DNA of 64,000 bases from Bradyrhizobium betae (GCF_004123905.1 NZ_MZXW01000042.1:21861-85860); one strand, 5' to 3'. Positions 17,420 through 26,792 are shown, counted from the stretch's first letter. Notes: generated by a model not told the origin, from the letters alone. Numbers and translations are program-made.

Positions 17420-18505
17420 ATGACCCATCGTTCCAAGTTCATTACTTCCCGCCGTCGCCTCCTGCTTGGCGCAGGAGCCGGCACCGTCGCACTCGCCGCA
17501 CCCTCTGTCTGGTCGCCGTCCCGCGCCGCCGGCAAGCGCATCGTCGTGCGCGACGACGGCGGCATCTACACCAAGGCTTATGGCGCCGTGTACTACCGGC
17601 CCTTCACCGAGGCGACGGGGATCGAGGTCGTCGGCGTGCAGGCCAATGCCGAGCCGGTCGCCCAGATCAAGACCATGGTCGACACCAAGAACTACACCTG
17701 GGACATGGCCAAGATCTCCTGGCCCGCGATCGAGATCCTGACCACCGGCGCCAAGCAATATCTCGAGAAGCACGGCCTCGAATCCGAGCCGGTCGTCAAG
17801 TCGATTCCGGCCGAATATGCGTCGGCCTACGGCGTCGCCACCAACATCTACACCACCGTGCTCGCCTATCGCACCGACGCCTTCAAGGGCCGCAAGGCGC
17901 CACAGTCCTGGGCCGATTTCTGGAACGTGGCCGACTTCCCCGGACGCCGCTCGGTGCGCAAGCACCCGTTCGACACGGTCGAGGAGGCGCTGATGGGCGC
18001 GGGCGCAGCGACCGCGCAGGTCTACCCTTGCGATCTCGCCAAGGCCTTTGCCGCGCTCGACAAGATCAAGCCGCAGGTCGCGGTGTGGTGGACCAGCGGT
18101 GCGCAGGTCGAGCAGATGCTGACCTCGGGCGAGATCGACCTGCTTCCGACCTGGGTATCGCGCGCGCAGTCCGCGCAGGCAGCCGGAGCGCCCGTCGAGA
18201 TCGTCTGGAACCAGGGGGTCTGGGGCGCCGACAATTGGTCGATCCTCGCCGGCACGCCGAACGCGGATGCCTGCCGCGAGTTCATCAAGTTCGCGTCCGA
18301 TCCGAAGCGGCAGGCGGCCCTCGTCGAATATTTCCCGGCCGGTCTGACGCAGCCGGAGGCCTTCAACTACATCAAGCCGGAGGTCGCCAAAAACTGTCCG
18401 AGCTATCCTGACAACATCAAGGCCGGGCTGAAGATCGACGCGAAGTTCTGGTACGACAACCAGGCCGCCGTCATCGAGCGCTTCAACAGCTGGATCCTGG
18501 CTTGA
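17420..18505 (+). CDS. ABC transporter substrate-binding protein, spermidine/putrescine-like (PotD family)
   Basis: A 361-residue periplasmic binding protein. It begins MTHRSKFITSRRRLLLGAGA, a twin-arginine signal (SRRRLLL) with cleavage expected near SRAAGKR. The mature fold contains TWDMAKISWPAIEIL, AYGVATNIYTTVLAYRTDAF and WWTSGAQVEQMLTSGEID, as in PotD-like proteins for polyamines, opines or other small cations and acids. It follows the FAD oxidase by 4 bases and precedes its own ATPase. The ligand is unknown; linkage to an oxidase and a DapA-family lyase suggests a carboxylate or amino-acid derivative. Confidence 0.88.
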   Translation: MTHRSKFITSRRRLLLGAGAGTVALAAPSVWSPSRAAGKRIVVRDDGGIYTKAYGAVYYRPFTEATGIEVVGVQANAEPVAQIKTMVDTKNYTWDMAKISWPAIEILTTGAKQYLEKHGLESEPVVKSIPAEYASAYGVATNIYTTVLAYRTDAFKGRKAPQSWADFWNVADFPGRRSVRKHPFDTVEEALMGAGAATAQVYPCDLAKAFAALDKIKPQVAVWWTSGAQVEQMLTSGEIDLLPTWVSRAQSAQAAGAPVEIVWNQGVWGADNWSILAGTPNADACREFIKFASDPKRQAALVEYFPAGLTQPEAFNYIKPEVAKNCPSYPDNIKAGLKIDAKFWYDNQAAVIERFNSWILA

Positions 18506-18531
18506 CCGGATCAAACCGATCGGGGCGGCCC

Positions 18532-19623
18532 ATGGTCTCGTCGAGCCTGCGCATTCACGAGCTGTGCAAGCACTATGGCGATTTCGTCGCGCTGGCGCCG
18601 ACCAGCCTCGACGTCGCCAAGGGCGAATTCCTGACGCTGCTCGGCCCGTCGGGATCGGGCAAGACGACGATGCTCAGCCTGATCGCGGGGTTGGCCCATC
18701 CCGACGCGGGGCGGATCCTGATCGACGACACCGACGTCACGCATAGTCCTGCCTATGCGCGCGACATCGGCGTCGTATTTCAGAACTACGCGCTGTTTCC
18801 TCACATGACGATCGAGGACAACATCGCGTTTCCGCTGAAGATGCGGAAGGTCGCCGACGCCGAGGCGCGCCGGCGCACCGCCGAGGCGCTGGAGACGGTG
18901 CACCTGCCGCACGTTGCCAAGCGCTATCCGCGCGAATTGTCCGGCGGCCAGCAGCAGCGCATCGCGCTGGCGCGCTGTATCGTCTATCGCCCCGCGATCA
19001 TCCTGATGGACGAGCCGTTAGGGGCGCTCGACAAGAAGCTGCGTGACCAGATGCAGCTCGAGATCAAGCGCATCCATCGCGAGCTCGGCACCACGATCGT
19101 CTACGTGACCCACGACCAGGAAGAGGCGATGACCATGTCGGATCGCATCTGCCTGATGAACGCGGGCGCGATCGAGCAGCTCGGCACGCCGCAGGATCTC
19201 TACTTCCGGCCGCGCTCGGTGTTCGTCGCCGACTTTCTCGGCGAGTCCAACCTGCTCAGCGCCACCGTGCGTGGCGTCGACGGCCAGGGGCTTGACATCG
19301 TCCTGACGGCGCAGGCCGCGGCTTCGCGCGCGGTCGGCAACGGCTCCCGTTTTGCTGCCGGAGAGCCGATCAAGGTCATGGTGCGCCCGCAGAACCTCGT
19401 GGTGGCCGAGGCGGGCGGCGGCCAGCTGTCCGGCCGGATCATGGACGTGATGATCAGCGGCAGCCTGACGCGGCTCTACATTGCGCCGGAGACGGCGGGC
19501 CTGCCGCAGCTCGTTGCCGCGCATCCGACCCGCAGCGGCTCGGCGCCCTACGAGATTGGTCAGCGTCTGTCGCTCGGATGGCATGCGGCGGACGCCGTCG
19601 CCATCCACGACGGGGGGATCTGA
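18532..19623 (+). CDS. ABC transporter ATP-binding protein, PotA-like
   Basis: A 363-residue ATPase with canonical Walker A (GPSGSGKTT), signature LSGGQQQRIALARC, Walker B ILMDEPLGALD, switch YVTHDQEEAM and a C-terminal TOBE region. It should energise the permease encoded next. ATG 18532 was chosen; a TTG at 18502 that overlaps the previous stop would add 10 residues and give tighter coupling, so the start is not certain. Confidence 0.9.
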   Translation: MVSSSLRIHELCKHYGDFVALAPTSLDVAKGEFLTLLGPSGSGKTTMLSLIAGLAHPDAGRILIDDTDVTHSPAYARDIGVVFQNYALFPHMTIEDNIAFPLKMRKVADAEARRRTAEALETVHLPHVAKRYPRELSGGQQQRIALARCIVYRPAIILMDEPLGALDKKLRDQMQLEIKRIHRELGTTIVYVTHDQEEAMTMSDRICLMNAGAIEQLGTPQDLYFRPRSVFVADFLGESNLLSATVRGVDGQGLDIVLTAQAAASRAVGNGSRFAAGEPIKVMVRPQNLVVAEAGGGQLSGRIMDVMISGSLTRLYIAPETAGLPQLVAAHPTRSGSAPYEIGQRLSLGWHAADAVAIHDGGI

Positions 19624-19634
19624 GCTTGGCCGGC

Positions 19635-21392
19635 ATGCGCGCGATATCGCGAAGGCTGGCCTGGACGCGGGCTGCGATGGGCGCGCCGCTGGTGTTGCTG
19701 CTCGTGCTGTTCCTGGTCTATCCCGTCGGCCAGTTGCTGCTGCTCAGCGTCTACGGCGACAATGGTTTCACGCTCGCGCCCTATCGCCAGCTCTTTGCCT
19801 CATCGGTCTATCTCGACGTTCTCCTGATCACGCTGAAAATATCGCTGGCGACCACGCTGGTCTGCGTCGTCGCGGGCTATCCGATCGCCTATCTGATCTC
19901 GGTCGTCGGCAAGGAGCGCAAGGCGACGCTGCTGTTCTGGGTGCTGCTGTCGTTCTGGACCAGCTTCCTGGTCCGCGCCTTCGCCTGGATCGTGCTGCTC
20001 GGCCGCAACGGCGTCATCAACAAGACGCTGATCTCGCTCGGCATCATCTCGAGCCCCGCCAGCCTGCTCTACAATTTCGGCAGCGTCCTCGTCGGCATGG
20101 TGAATGCGCTGCTCCCGCTCGCCGTGCTGACCATGCTCTCGGTGATGGAGAACATCGACCGCACCTTGCCGCGCGCGGCCGCAACGCTCGGGGCGCGGCC
20201 GGGCATGGCGTTCTGGAAGATCTATTTTCCGCTGTCGCTGCCCGGCGTCGCCGCGGCGGGGATCATGGTGTTTGTCACCGCGATCGGCTTCTTCATCGTG
20301 CCGGCGCTGCTCGGCGGGCGCCGCGAGACCATGATCACGCAGCTGATCATCGACCAGGTCCAGCAGACCATGAACTGGGGTTTTGCCGGCGCGATCTCGG
20401 TGCTGCTGCTGGTCGTCGTCCTCGTCGTCTTTGCCGCCTATGACCGGCTGCTCGGCCTGTCGACCATGACCGGCGCATCTGCACCGCGCAACGCGGCGCC
20501 GTCCCGTTTGTCGGGGCCGGTCCAGAAGGCGGGCGATGCGCTCCTCGCGCTGCTCGGCGCGATCTCCGACCGCATCCTTCTGCTGCTGCCGTCGCGCCGT
20601 CGCGACCGCAATCCCGATCAGGCCGGCATGGGTTTGCAGGCCTTCGTCTGGACCATGCTGCTGATCATCAGCGCGCCGACCATCCTGATGATCCCGCTGT
20701 CGTTCGGCACCGGCGGCCTCAACTGGCCGCCGCAGGGCTTTACCCTGCATTGGTATGAGACGGTGTTGAATTCGCCGCTCTGGACCCAGGCCGTGCTGCG
20801 TTCGCTGCTGGTCGGAATCGGCACCGGGGTGCTCGCCATGCTGATCGGCACGCCGGCCGCGTTCCTGCTGGTGCGCAGCGAGATCCCAGGCAAAGCGGCT
20901 TGGCTCGCCTTCATCCTGTCGCCGATCGTGGTGCCGCGCATGATCATCGCGGTCGGCCTGTTCTACGTCTTCGCGCAGATGGGCCTCGTCGGCAGCGCCG
21001 TCGGCCTCGTTCTCGGCCACACCGTCGTTGCCGTGCCCTACGTTGTGATGACCATGATGGCCGTGCTGCGCAATTACGACACCCGGCTCGACCATGCCGC
21101 GCAGAGCCTCGGTGCGCGCCCATTCGCGACGCTGCGCTACGTCACCTTCCCGATTCTCGGCGCCGGCATGATGTCGTCGTTCCTGTTCGCCTTCGCGACC
21201 TCGTTCGACGAGCTCACCATCGCGCTGTTTGCGACCGGTGGCCTCAACGCGACACTGCCCAAGCAGTTCTGGGACGAGGTGACGCTTCAGGTCTCGCCCG
21301 CGATCGCCGCCGTCTCGACCTGCCTGTTCGTTTTCATGGGGCTGCTGATCTTCGTCGCCGAACGCCTGCGCCGGCGTGCTGCCGCGAGATAG
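19635..21392 (+). CDS. Fused two-domain ABC permease (PotB-PotC type)
   Basis: A 585-residue inner-membrane permease made of two permease units in one chain. The first half carries RAAATLGARPGMAFWKIYFPLSLPG as its ATPase-docking loop region and the second HAAQSLGARPFATLRYVTFPILG; a hydrophilic linker (about residues 285-340, rich in Arg, Asp and Ser) joins them. Fusing PotB- and PotC-like subunits replaces the usual two genes. ATG 19635 lies 11 bases after the ATPase stop; a TTG at 19626 is an alternative. It is followed by the DapA-family gene. Confidence 0.9.
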   Translation: MRAISRRLAWTRAAMGAPLVLLLVLFLVYPVGQLLLLSVYGDNGFTLAPYRQLFASSVYLDVLLITLKISLATTLVCVVAGYPIAYLISVVGKERKATLLFWVLLSFWTSFLVRAFAWIVLLGRNGVINKTLISLGIISSPASLLYNFGSVLVGMVNALLPLAVLTMLSVMENIDRTLPRAAATLGARPGMAFWKIYFPLSLPGVAAAGIMVFVTAIGFFIVPALLGGRRETMITQLIIDQVQQTMNWGFAGAISVLLLVVVLVVFAAYDRLLGLSTMTGASAPRNAAPSRLSGPVQKAGDALLALLGAISDRILLLLPSRRRDRNPDQAGMGLQAFVWTMLLIISAPTILMIPLSFGTGGLNWPPQGFTLHWYETVLNSPLWTQAVLRSLLVGIGTGVLAMLIGTPAAFLLVRSEIPGKAAWLAFILSPIVVPRMIIAVGLFYVFAQMGLVGSAVGLVLGHTVVAVPYVVMTMMAVLRNYDTRLDHAAQSLGARPFATLRYVTFPILGAGMMSSFLFAFATSFDELTIALFATGGLNATLPKQFWDEVTLQVSPAIAAVSTCLFVFMGLLIFVAERLRRRAAAR

Positions 21393-21424
21393 CCGTCCCG
21401 CTTCCCAACCAGAGGTTCTTCATC

Positions 21425-22330
21425 ATGCTCACTGCCAATCGCCTCCAGGGCCTGTTCCCGGCCATTCCGACCCCGGTCAAGGCCGACGACACCATCGATG
21501 CCGGCGCGGTCGCGGCGATGTTCACCTGGCTCAACAAGCAGGGGATCGACGGCGTGGTGCCGCTCGGTGGCACCGGCGAATATGGCGCGCTGGCCCGCGC
21601 CGAGCGCATCAAGATGGCGGGCCTGTCGGTGAAGGCGATGGCGGGCAAGGGCCCGGTCATTGCCGGCGTGCTCGACACCGGTTTCCACGATGCCCTTCAG
21701 GCCGGTCGTGAATTCGCAGCCGAGGGCGTGGACGGCCTGCTCGTGCTTACGCCATACTACACCAACCCGACTCAGGCCGGCATTCGCGACTATTTCTTGC
21801 GCTATGCCGATGCCTCGCCCGTGCCCGTCCTGATCTACGAGATTCCCTATCGCACCCGGATCGCGATCGAGCCCAAGATCCTGCATGAGCTCTCCAGGCA
21901 TCCCAACATCATCGGCATGAAGGCCTGTAACCTCGACATGTATCATTTCCTCCAGGTCGTGGCGGGCGTCGACGAGAGCTTTGCGGTGCTGAGCGGCGAG
22001 GACAGCCTGTTTCCGCTGCATCTGGCGGCGGGCGCGAAGGGCGGCATCATCGTCACCGCGTGCCTATTGCCGCGCGCCTGGCGCCAAATCTACGAGGCTG
22101 CGACGGCCGGCAAGACCGCCGAAGCCCTCAGCCTCCATCGCAGGCTGATTCCGCTGATGAACATGGCGTTTGCCGAGACCAATCCGGGACCGATGAAGGC
22201 GGTGATGGATCTCGTTGGCGTCGAGGCGCCGCGTATGCTGGCGCCGCTGGTGCAGCCCGCCCCGGCGCTGGTCGCGTCCCTCCGCGCCGAGCTCGGCCGG
22301 CAGCTGGCGATCTCGGAAGGGCTTGCTTGA
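21425..22330 (+). CDS. DapA/NAL-superfamily class I aldolase (dihydrodipicolinate synthase family)
   Basis: A 301-residue TIM-barrel lyase. GGTGEYG (48-54) replaces the usual GTTGE loop, the proton-relay Tyr is Y138 in VLIYEIPYRT and the Schiff-base Lys K166 in IIGMKACN. Enzymes of this family form or split a pyruvate C-C bond or dehydrate a sugar acid; the transporter/oxidase context favours catabolism over lysine synthesis. ATG 21425 lies 32 bases after the permease stop. The exact substrate cannot be read from sequence. Confidence 0.88.
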   Translation: MLTANRLQGLFPAIPTPVKADDTIDAGAVAAMFTWLNKQGIDGVVPLGGTGEYGALARAERIKMAGLSVKAMAGKGPVIAGVLDTGFHDALQAGREFAAEGVDGLLVLTPYYTNPTQAGIRDYFLRYADASPVPVLIYEIPYRTRIAIEPKILHELSRHPNIIGMKACNLDMYHFLQVVAGVDESFAVLSGEDSLFPLHLAAGAKGGIIVTACLLPRAWRQIYEAATAGKTAEALSLHRRLIPLMNMAFAETNPGPMKAVMDLVGVEAPRMLAPLVQPAPALVASLRAELGRQLAISEGLA

Positions 22331-22342
22331 GAGGATGGCAGC

Positions 22343-23206
22343 ATGGCGCGTAGCAGCCGGGGCGGGACTGGCCGCACCGTGAAGGCCGCGAAGAAGAGCG
22401 GTGAGGACGATGCAGAGAAGGGTGCCGAGCAGCGCTCGTCGCTGTTCGTCGGCTCGACGGAGAAAGCGTTCCAGGTCCTGCATGCCTTCGACGGACCGCA
22501 GCGCCACATGACGCTGGCCGACATCGCGCGCGCGGCGGATCTCGACCGCAGCGCCACCCAGCGCCTGGTCTACACGCTGGAGACACTCGGCTATCTCAAG
22601 CGGATCGAGGGTACGCGCAATTACGGCCTGACCTCGAAGGTGCTCCAGTTCTCGCACAGCTATCTCAAGGCCAACGACCTGATCGACCGGGCCTCGCCCT
22701 ATCTGCTCGAGATCAGCCGCAATCTCGGCGAGACGACCAATCTGCACGAGCTGGATGGCCACGAGGTCGTCTTCGTGGCACGCTTTCCGGGTGCCCACCT
22801 CATCAACATCGACATCGTGATCGGCAGCCGGTTGCCGACCTTCTTCACGGCGTCGGGCACCGCGATCCTGTCGGCACTGCCCGAGGAGGAGCGGCTCGAT
22901 CTTTTGAAGCGGACACCGCTCGCGCCGCTGACGCCCTTCACGGTGACCGACCCGAAGGCGCTGCTGGAGCGCGTCCGCGTGGCGGCCCAACGTGGATATG
23001 CCGTCATCATGAACGAGACCGTCATGGGCGACATCTCGGTCGCCGCTCCCATCATCGACGAGCACGGCCGTGCGGTAGCGGCGATCAACATCTCGGTGCC
23101 GACGACGCGATGGACCAAAGAGCGCGCCGAGGCCGAGCTGGCGCAGCACGTCCACGTCGCGGCGACCTCGATCTCGAAGTCAAAGTTCAACCGCTACGCC
23201 GCCTGA
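22343..23206 (+). CDS. IclR-family transcriptional regulator
   Basis: A 287-residue IclR protein with a charged N-terminal extension of about 35 residues (Lys/Arg/Glu-rich). The winged HTH covers STEKAFQVLHAFDGPQRHMT through RSATQRLVYTLETLGYLKR, and the effector domain contains IVIGSRLPTFFTASGTAIL and AAPIIDEHGRAVAAINISVP. It is the last gene of the operon, so it probably senses the transported compound or a product and controls the promoter at 15846. The palindrome at 15891-15913 is the leading operator candidate. Confidence 0.9.
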   Translation: MARSSRGGTGRTVKAAKKSGEDDAEKGAEQRSSLFVGSTEKAFQVLHAFDGPQRHMTLADIARAADLDRSATQRLVYTLETLGYLKRIEGTRNYGLTSKVLQFSHSYLKANDLIDRASPYLLEISRNLGETTNLHELDGHEVVFVARFPGAHLINIDIVIGSRLPTFFTASGTAILSALPEEERLDLLKRTPLAPLTPFTVTDPKALLERVRVAAQRGYAVIMNETVMGDISVAAPIIDEHGRAVAAINISVPTTRWTKERAEAELAQHVHVAATSISKSKFNRYAA

Positions 23207-23223
23207 GGGCGGCTGCGGGCAAC

Positions 23224-23256
23224 AAAAAAGGCCGGGAGCGATCCCGGCCTTTTTAT
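23224..23256 (+). terminator. Rho-independent terminator after the IclR gene
   Basis: An 8-bp GC stem GGCCGGGA / TCCCGGCC (23230-23237, 23242-23249) extended by A/T pairs closes a GCGA loop and is followed by TTTTTATTT. Stem and loop are identical to the terminator after glpV at 15674. The A-run on the other side would let it act in both directions. Confidence 0.9.
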
Positions 23257-23284
23257 TTGCGAGTTTGGTGTGCTGTTTCAACGC

Positions 23285-23401
23285 CGTCATTGCGAGCGAA
23301 GCGAAGCAATCCAGAATCTTTCCACGGAGGCAGTCTGGATTGTTTCGTCGCATCAGTGCAAAATTGCTTCGCAATTTTGTCACGGGCTCCCCGCAATGAC
23401 G
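23285..23401. repeat. Palindromic repeat, cgtcattgcgagcg family, with internal insertion
   Basis: The element starts CGTCATTGCGAGCGAAGCG, has the shared core CAGAATCTTTCCACGGAGG and ends GCAATGACG. Its right arm is expanded by about 30 bases that themselves form a small palindrome (AAAATTGC / GCAATTTT). It fills the gap between converging IclR and alkene reductase genes. Confidence 0.85.
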
Positions 23402-23415
23402 AGGAGGGAGCGCAG

Positions 23416-24516
23416 CTACTCCGCCGGCTCAGCCGCGAGCGCCGGATAGTCCGTATACCCCTTCGCGCCGCCGCCGTAGAACGTGTTCTTGTCCCAGTCG
23501 TTCAGCGCCGCGCCTGCCTTCAGGCGCTCGACGAGATCGGGGTTGGAAATGAACGGCTTGCCGAAGGCGATGAGATCGGCCGCGTTCGCGTCCAGCACCT
23601 TGGTGGCGAGATCAAAGTCATAGCCGTTGTTGGCGATGTAGGCGCCGGCAAAGCGCTTGCGGATGCCCGCATAGTCGAACGGTGCGATGTCGCGCGGGCC
23701 GCCGGTGGCGCCCTCGACGACGTGGAGATAGACCAGCTTCAGCGCGCTGAGGCCGTCGACGATATGGTTGTACAAGGCTTGAGGGTTTGAGTCTGAGATA
23801 TCGTTGGCAGGCGTCACCGGCGAGATGCGGATGCCGGTGCGATCGGCGCCGGCTTCAGTCGCGACGGCCTTGGACACTTCCAGCATCAGCCGCGCGCGGT
23901 TCTCGATGGAGCCGCCATAGGCGTCGGTGCGCTTGTTGGTGCCGTCCTTGGCGAATTGCTCAAGCAGATAGCCATTGGCACCATGAATCTCGACACCGTC
24001 GAATCCGGCTTCGAGCGCATTCTTCGTGGCGCGCTTGAAGTCGTCGATAATCCCTGGAATTTCGGAGAGCTCGAGCGCGCGAGGCTCGGAGACGTCGGCA
24101 AAGCCGCCGTTGACGAAAGTCTTGCCCTTGGCGCGGATCGCGCTCGGCGCCACAGGCGCTGCGCCATTGGCCTGGAGATCGACATGCGAGATGCGGCCGA
24201 CATGCCAGAGCTGGATGAAGATCTTGCCGCCGCGCTCATGCACCTGGTCGGTGACCTTGCGCCAGCCCGCGACCTGCTCCTTGCTGTAGATGCCGGGCGT
24301 GTCCTGGTAGCCCTGACCCTGCTGCGAGACTTGGCTTGCTTCGGTAATCAGAAGTCCTGCGGAGGCGCGCTGGGCGTAGTAATCGGCGGCGAGCGCGCCG
24401 GGTACGAATGTGCCGGGAACGGCGCGGTTGCGCGTTAGCGGCGCCATCACGAGGCGGTTGGCCAGCGTGATCGGGCCGAGCTTATAAGTCTCAAGCAATT
24501 TGGTCGAACGGCTCAT
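23416..24516 (-). CDS. Alkene reductase, old yellow enzyme family (NemA-like)
   Basis: A 366-residue FMN-dependent flavoprotein TIM barrel. Visible signatures are LGPITLANRLVMAPLTRNRA, FIQLWHVGRISH with the ligand-binding His, FDGVEIHGANGYLLEQF and TDAYGGSIENRARLMLEV. Such enzymes reduce activated C=C bonds, nitroesters and N-ethylmaleimide with NAD(P)H. Start at 24516 gives the family N-terminus MSRSTKLLETYKLG; the frame is open to 24630 but the extra residues do not match. It probably stands alone. Confidence 0.92.
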   Translation of the reverse strand: MSRSTKLLETYKLGPITLANRLVMAPLTRNRAVPGTFVPGALAADYYAQRASAGLLITEASQVSQQGQGYQDTPGIYSKEQVAGWRKVTDQVHERGGKIFIQLWHVGRISHVDLQANGAAPVAPSAIRAKGKTFVNGGFADVSEPRALELSEIPGIIDDFKRATKNALEAGFDGVEIHGANGYLLEQFAKDGTNKRTDAYGGSIENRARLMLEVSKAVATEAGADRTGIRISPVTPANDISDSNPQALYNHIVDGLSALKLVYLHVVEGATGGPRDIAPFDYAGIRKRFAGAYIANNGYDFDLATKVLDANAADLIAFGKPFISNPDLVERLKAGAALNDWDKNTFYGGGAKGYTDYPALAAEPAE

Positions 24517-24694
24517 GGGATGCTTCCAGGCGATGAGAGGTCCGGAACACTTGTGCATCGCGGCAATCAGCGCAAGGGACGAGCCATACGGAAAGTGCAG
24601 GCGAGCTACGCGGCAAGGACCGCGTAGCATAATTCATGTGCAATCCCGGCTACGGCAGCGCATTTCTGCTGCTGTCGCCGTGCGATTTGACAAC

Positions 24695-25198
24695 TCAGTT
24701 CTGGCCCATGAAATCACGCTTGCCGATCTCGACGCCGTTGTGGCGCAGAATGCCGTGGGCGGTCGCGGCGTGGAAATAGAAGTTCGGCAGCGAGAACGCG
24801 CTGAGGAATTGCTGGCCCTTCAAGGTGGTGGTTTTGTCCGGCCCGGTCGGGAAGGTGACGTCCTTGGTATCGGCGCCCTCGAACTGCTCCGGCTTGAACG
24901 ACTTCACATAGTCGATGGTCTTGGCCAGTCGCTGCTTCAATTCCGCAAAGTTGGTTTCGGTGTCGGGGTTCGAAGGCACTTCGCTATGGGTTAGCCGCGC
25001 GCAGCCCTTGGTGGCGAAATCGCTGACCAGCTGGATCTGCTTCGACAGCGGCAGCATGTCCGGGAAGAGGCGGGAGCCGAGCAACACGCTCGGGTCGATC
25101 TTTTTCGCCGCGCAATGCGCCTCCGCTTTCGTGAGCAGGCCGGTGAGGCTGTTCAGCATTTGCAGGTACGCAGGGGCGACGGCGTCGTAGAAGGACAT
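24695..25198 (-). CDS. DUF1993 family protein
   Basis: A 167-residue mostly helical soluble protein of the DUF1993 family (DinB-like four-helix fold). Recognisable segments are MSFYDAVAPAYLQMLNSLTG, GSRLFPDMLPLSKQIQLVSD and NFYFHAATAHGILRHNGVEIGK. Function is not established; the two His near residue 147 could be metal ligands as in DinB-like proteins. The start at 25198 is preceded in the mRNA by AGCGAGC, a weak ribosome site, but gives the family N-terminus. Confidence 0.85.
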   Translation of the reverse strand: MSFYDAVAPAYLQMLNSLTGLLTKAEAHCAAKKIDPSVLLGSRLFPDMLPLSKQIQLVSDFATKGCARLTHSEVPSNPDTETNFAELKQRLAKTIDYVKSFKPEQFEGADTKDVTFPTGPDKTTTLKGQQFLSAFSLPNFYFHAATAHGILRHNGVEIGKRDFMGQN

Positions 25199-25374
25199 GT
25201 GATGCTCGCTTGAATGGGTGGGAAATCTCAGGAGAAACCTGAGCCACTCACATGGGAGCCTCATGGAAAAATACAATCGCGGAAGCAGTGCGTGCAGTGC
25301 GAAAATTCTACCGCATCGGCTGGTGGTGCTGTCGCCGCCACATTCTCGCGGTCATCGCCGCCACAACCTCCGGT

Positions 25375-25476
25375 GTCATCGCCCGGCTTGACCGGGCGAT
25401 CCAGTATTCCAGAGGCGGCTGTGATTGGACCTCGACGCCGCGGCGTACTGGATGCCCCGCTTTCGCGGGGCATGAC
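25375..25476. repeat. Nested palindromic repeat, cccggcttgaccgggcg type
   Basis: The left part has CGCCCGG around CTTGA and ends GATCCAGTA; the right part begins TACTGGATGCCCCGC and ends GCGGGGCATGAC. TCCAGTA and TACTGGA pair across the middle, giving three stacked hairpins. It lies between the lytic transglycosylase stop and the DUF1993 gene, in an otherwise empty 290-base gap. Confidence 0.75.
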
Positions 25477-25490
25477 TACGGATAGATTAT

Positions 25491-26792
25491 TTATCGGATT
25501 GTCGCCGCCGGCTGCGCCTGCGCGGTGCCGCCGCGCATCCGTGCCAGCAGCTCGGCGGTCGGCCAGGAATCCGCCGGCAGGCCATATTTGATCTGCATCG
25601 CTTTCACCGCGGCGCGGCTCTGCTGGCCCAGCACGCCGTCGACCTTGCCGACATTGAAGCCGGCCTGGACCAGAAGCTGCTGCAATTGCTTGAGCTCGTT
25701 GAACGGCAGCTGCGCGACCGGTGTGGTCGGCTTGCGCATCGGCGCGGCGCCCGCGATGCGGGTGGCGAGATAGCCCGCGGTGGTCGAATAGATCAGCGAG
25801 TTATTCCACTCGGTATAGGCCGCGAAATTCGCATAGGCCATGAAGGCCGGACCAAAACGTCCCATCGGCAGCAGCACGGAGGAGGCAAGATTGTCGTTCG
25901 GCAGCGGCCGGCCGTCGGGATAGGTGACGCCAAGCTGGCTCCATTTCGAGCGCGGCAGCTGCACCGTGAGGTCGGTCTGATCCCACGGCAGGTTCTGCGG
26001 CACCTTGATCTCCTCCAGCCACGGCTCGCCGCGCCGCCATTTCAAGCCGTTGGCGATGTAGTTCGCGGTCGAGCCGATCACGTCGTTCTCGCTGCGCAGG
26101 AGATCGCGCCGGCCGTCGCCGTCATAGTCGACGGCGTAGTTGACGTAGTGCACGGGCAAAAACTGCGTCTGCCCGAGCTCGCCGGCCCAGGAGCCGACCA
26201 TCTCGTCGGGTGTGAGATCGCCGCGGTCGATGATCTTCAGCGCGGCGATGGTCTCGTTCACGAACATCTCCGAGCGCCGGCAGTCATAGGCCAGCGACAC
26301 CAGCGATTTCAGCGTCGGCAGATTGCCCATGTTGATGCCGAAATCGCTCTCCAGCCCCCAGAACGCAGCGATCACTGCCGGCGGCACGCCATATTCCTTT
26401 TCGGCGCGCGCGAATGCTGCCGCGTGGGCCTTGATGTGCTGCTGGCCGTTCTGCATGCGATAGGGCGCGGCCATGCGGCCCGCAAATTCGGTGAAGAGCT
26501 GGCCGAACACGCGCTGGCCGCGGTCGCGATTGACGATGCCCTGGTCGTAGACGAGGTAGGGCGATGCCTCCGAGATCGTTCGCTGCGAGACGCCGGCAGC
26601 CACCGCCTGTTGCTTCACGTCGGCGAGGAAGCGATCGAAGCTCGCCCCGTTATGGCACGACGCCGCGCGCGGCGAGGGGACGGTGGTCCTGGGTGCGGCG
26701 GACTTTGTCGGGGGCGGTACGAACTGGGCGGAGGCGGGAAGGGCGAGCGTGAGCAGAGCGGCGGCCGCGATCGCAAATCGGGTCTGGAGCAT
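25491..26792 (-). CDS. Lytic murein transglycosylase (MltB-like) with peptidoglycan-binding domain
   Basis: A 433-residue exported cell-wall enzyme. Residues 1-23 are a signal peptide ending ASAQ. The catalytic SLT domain spans about 50-335: the acid Glu is E148 in FWGLESDFG, followed by SWAGELGQTQFLP and the substrate-site stretch DYDGDGRRDLL. Residues about 365-425 form a PG_binding_1 domain (QLLVQAGFNVGKVDGVLGQQSRAAVKAMQ). It cleaves the MurNAc-GlcNAc bond with 1,6-anhydro formation in the periplasm. The gene is upstream of no obvious partner on its strand. Confidence 0.93.
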   Translation of the reverse strand: MLQTRFAIAAAALLTLALPASAQFVPPPTKSAAPRTTVPSPRAASCHNGASFDRFLADVKQQAVAAGVSQRTISEASPYLVYDQGIVNRDRGQRVFGQLFTEFAGRMAAPYRMQNGQQHIKAHAAAFARAEKEYGVPPAVIAAFWGLESDFGINMGNLPTLKSLVSLAYDCRRSEMFVNETIAALKIIDRGDLTPDEMVGSWAGELGQTQFLPVHYVNYAVDYDGDGRRDLLRSENDVIGSTANYIANGLKWRRGEPWLEEIKVPQNLPWDQTDLTVQLPRSKWSQLGVTYPDGRPLPNDNLASSVLLPMGRFGPAFMAYANFAAYTEWNNSLIYSTTAGYLATRIAGAAPMRKPTTPVAQLPFNELKQLQQLLVQAGFNVGKVDGVLGQQSRAAVKAMQIKYGLPADSWPTAELLARMRGGTAQAQPAATIR

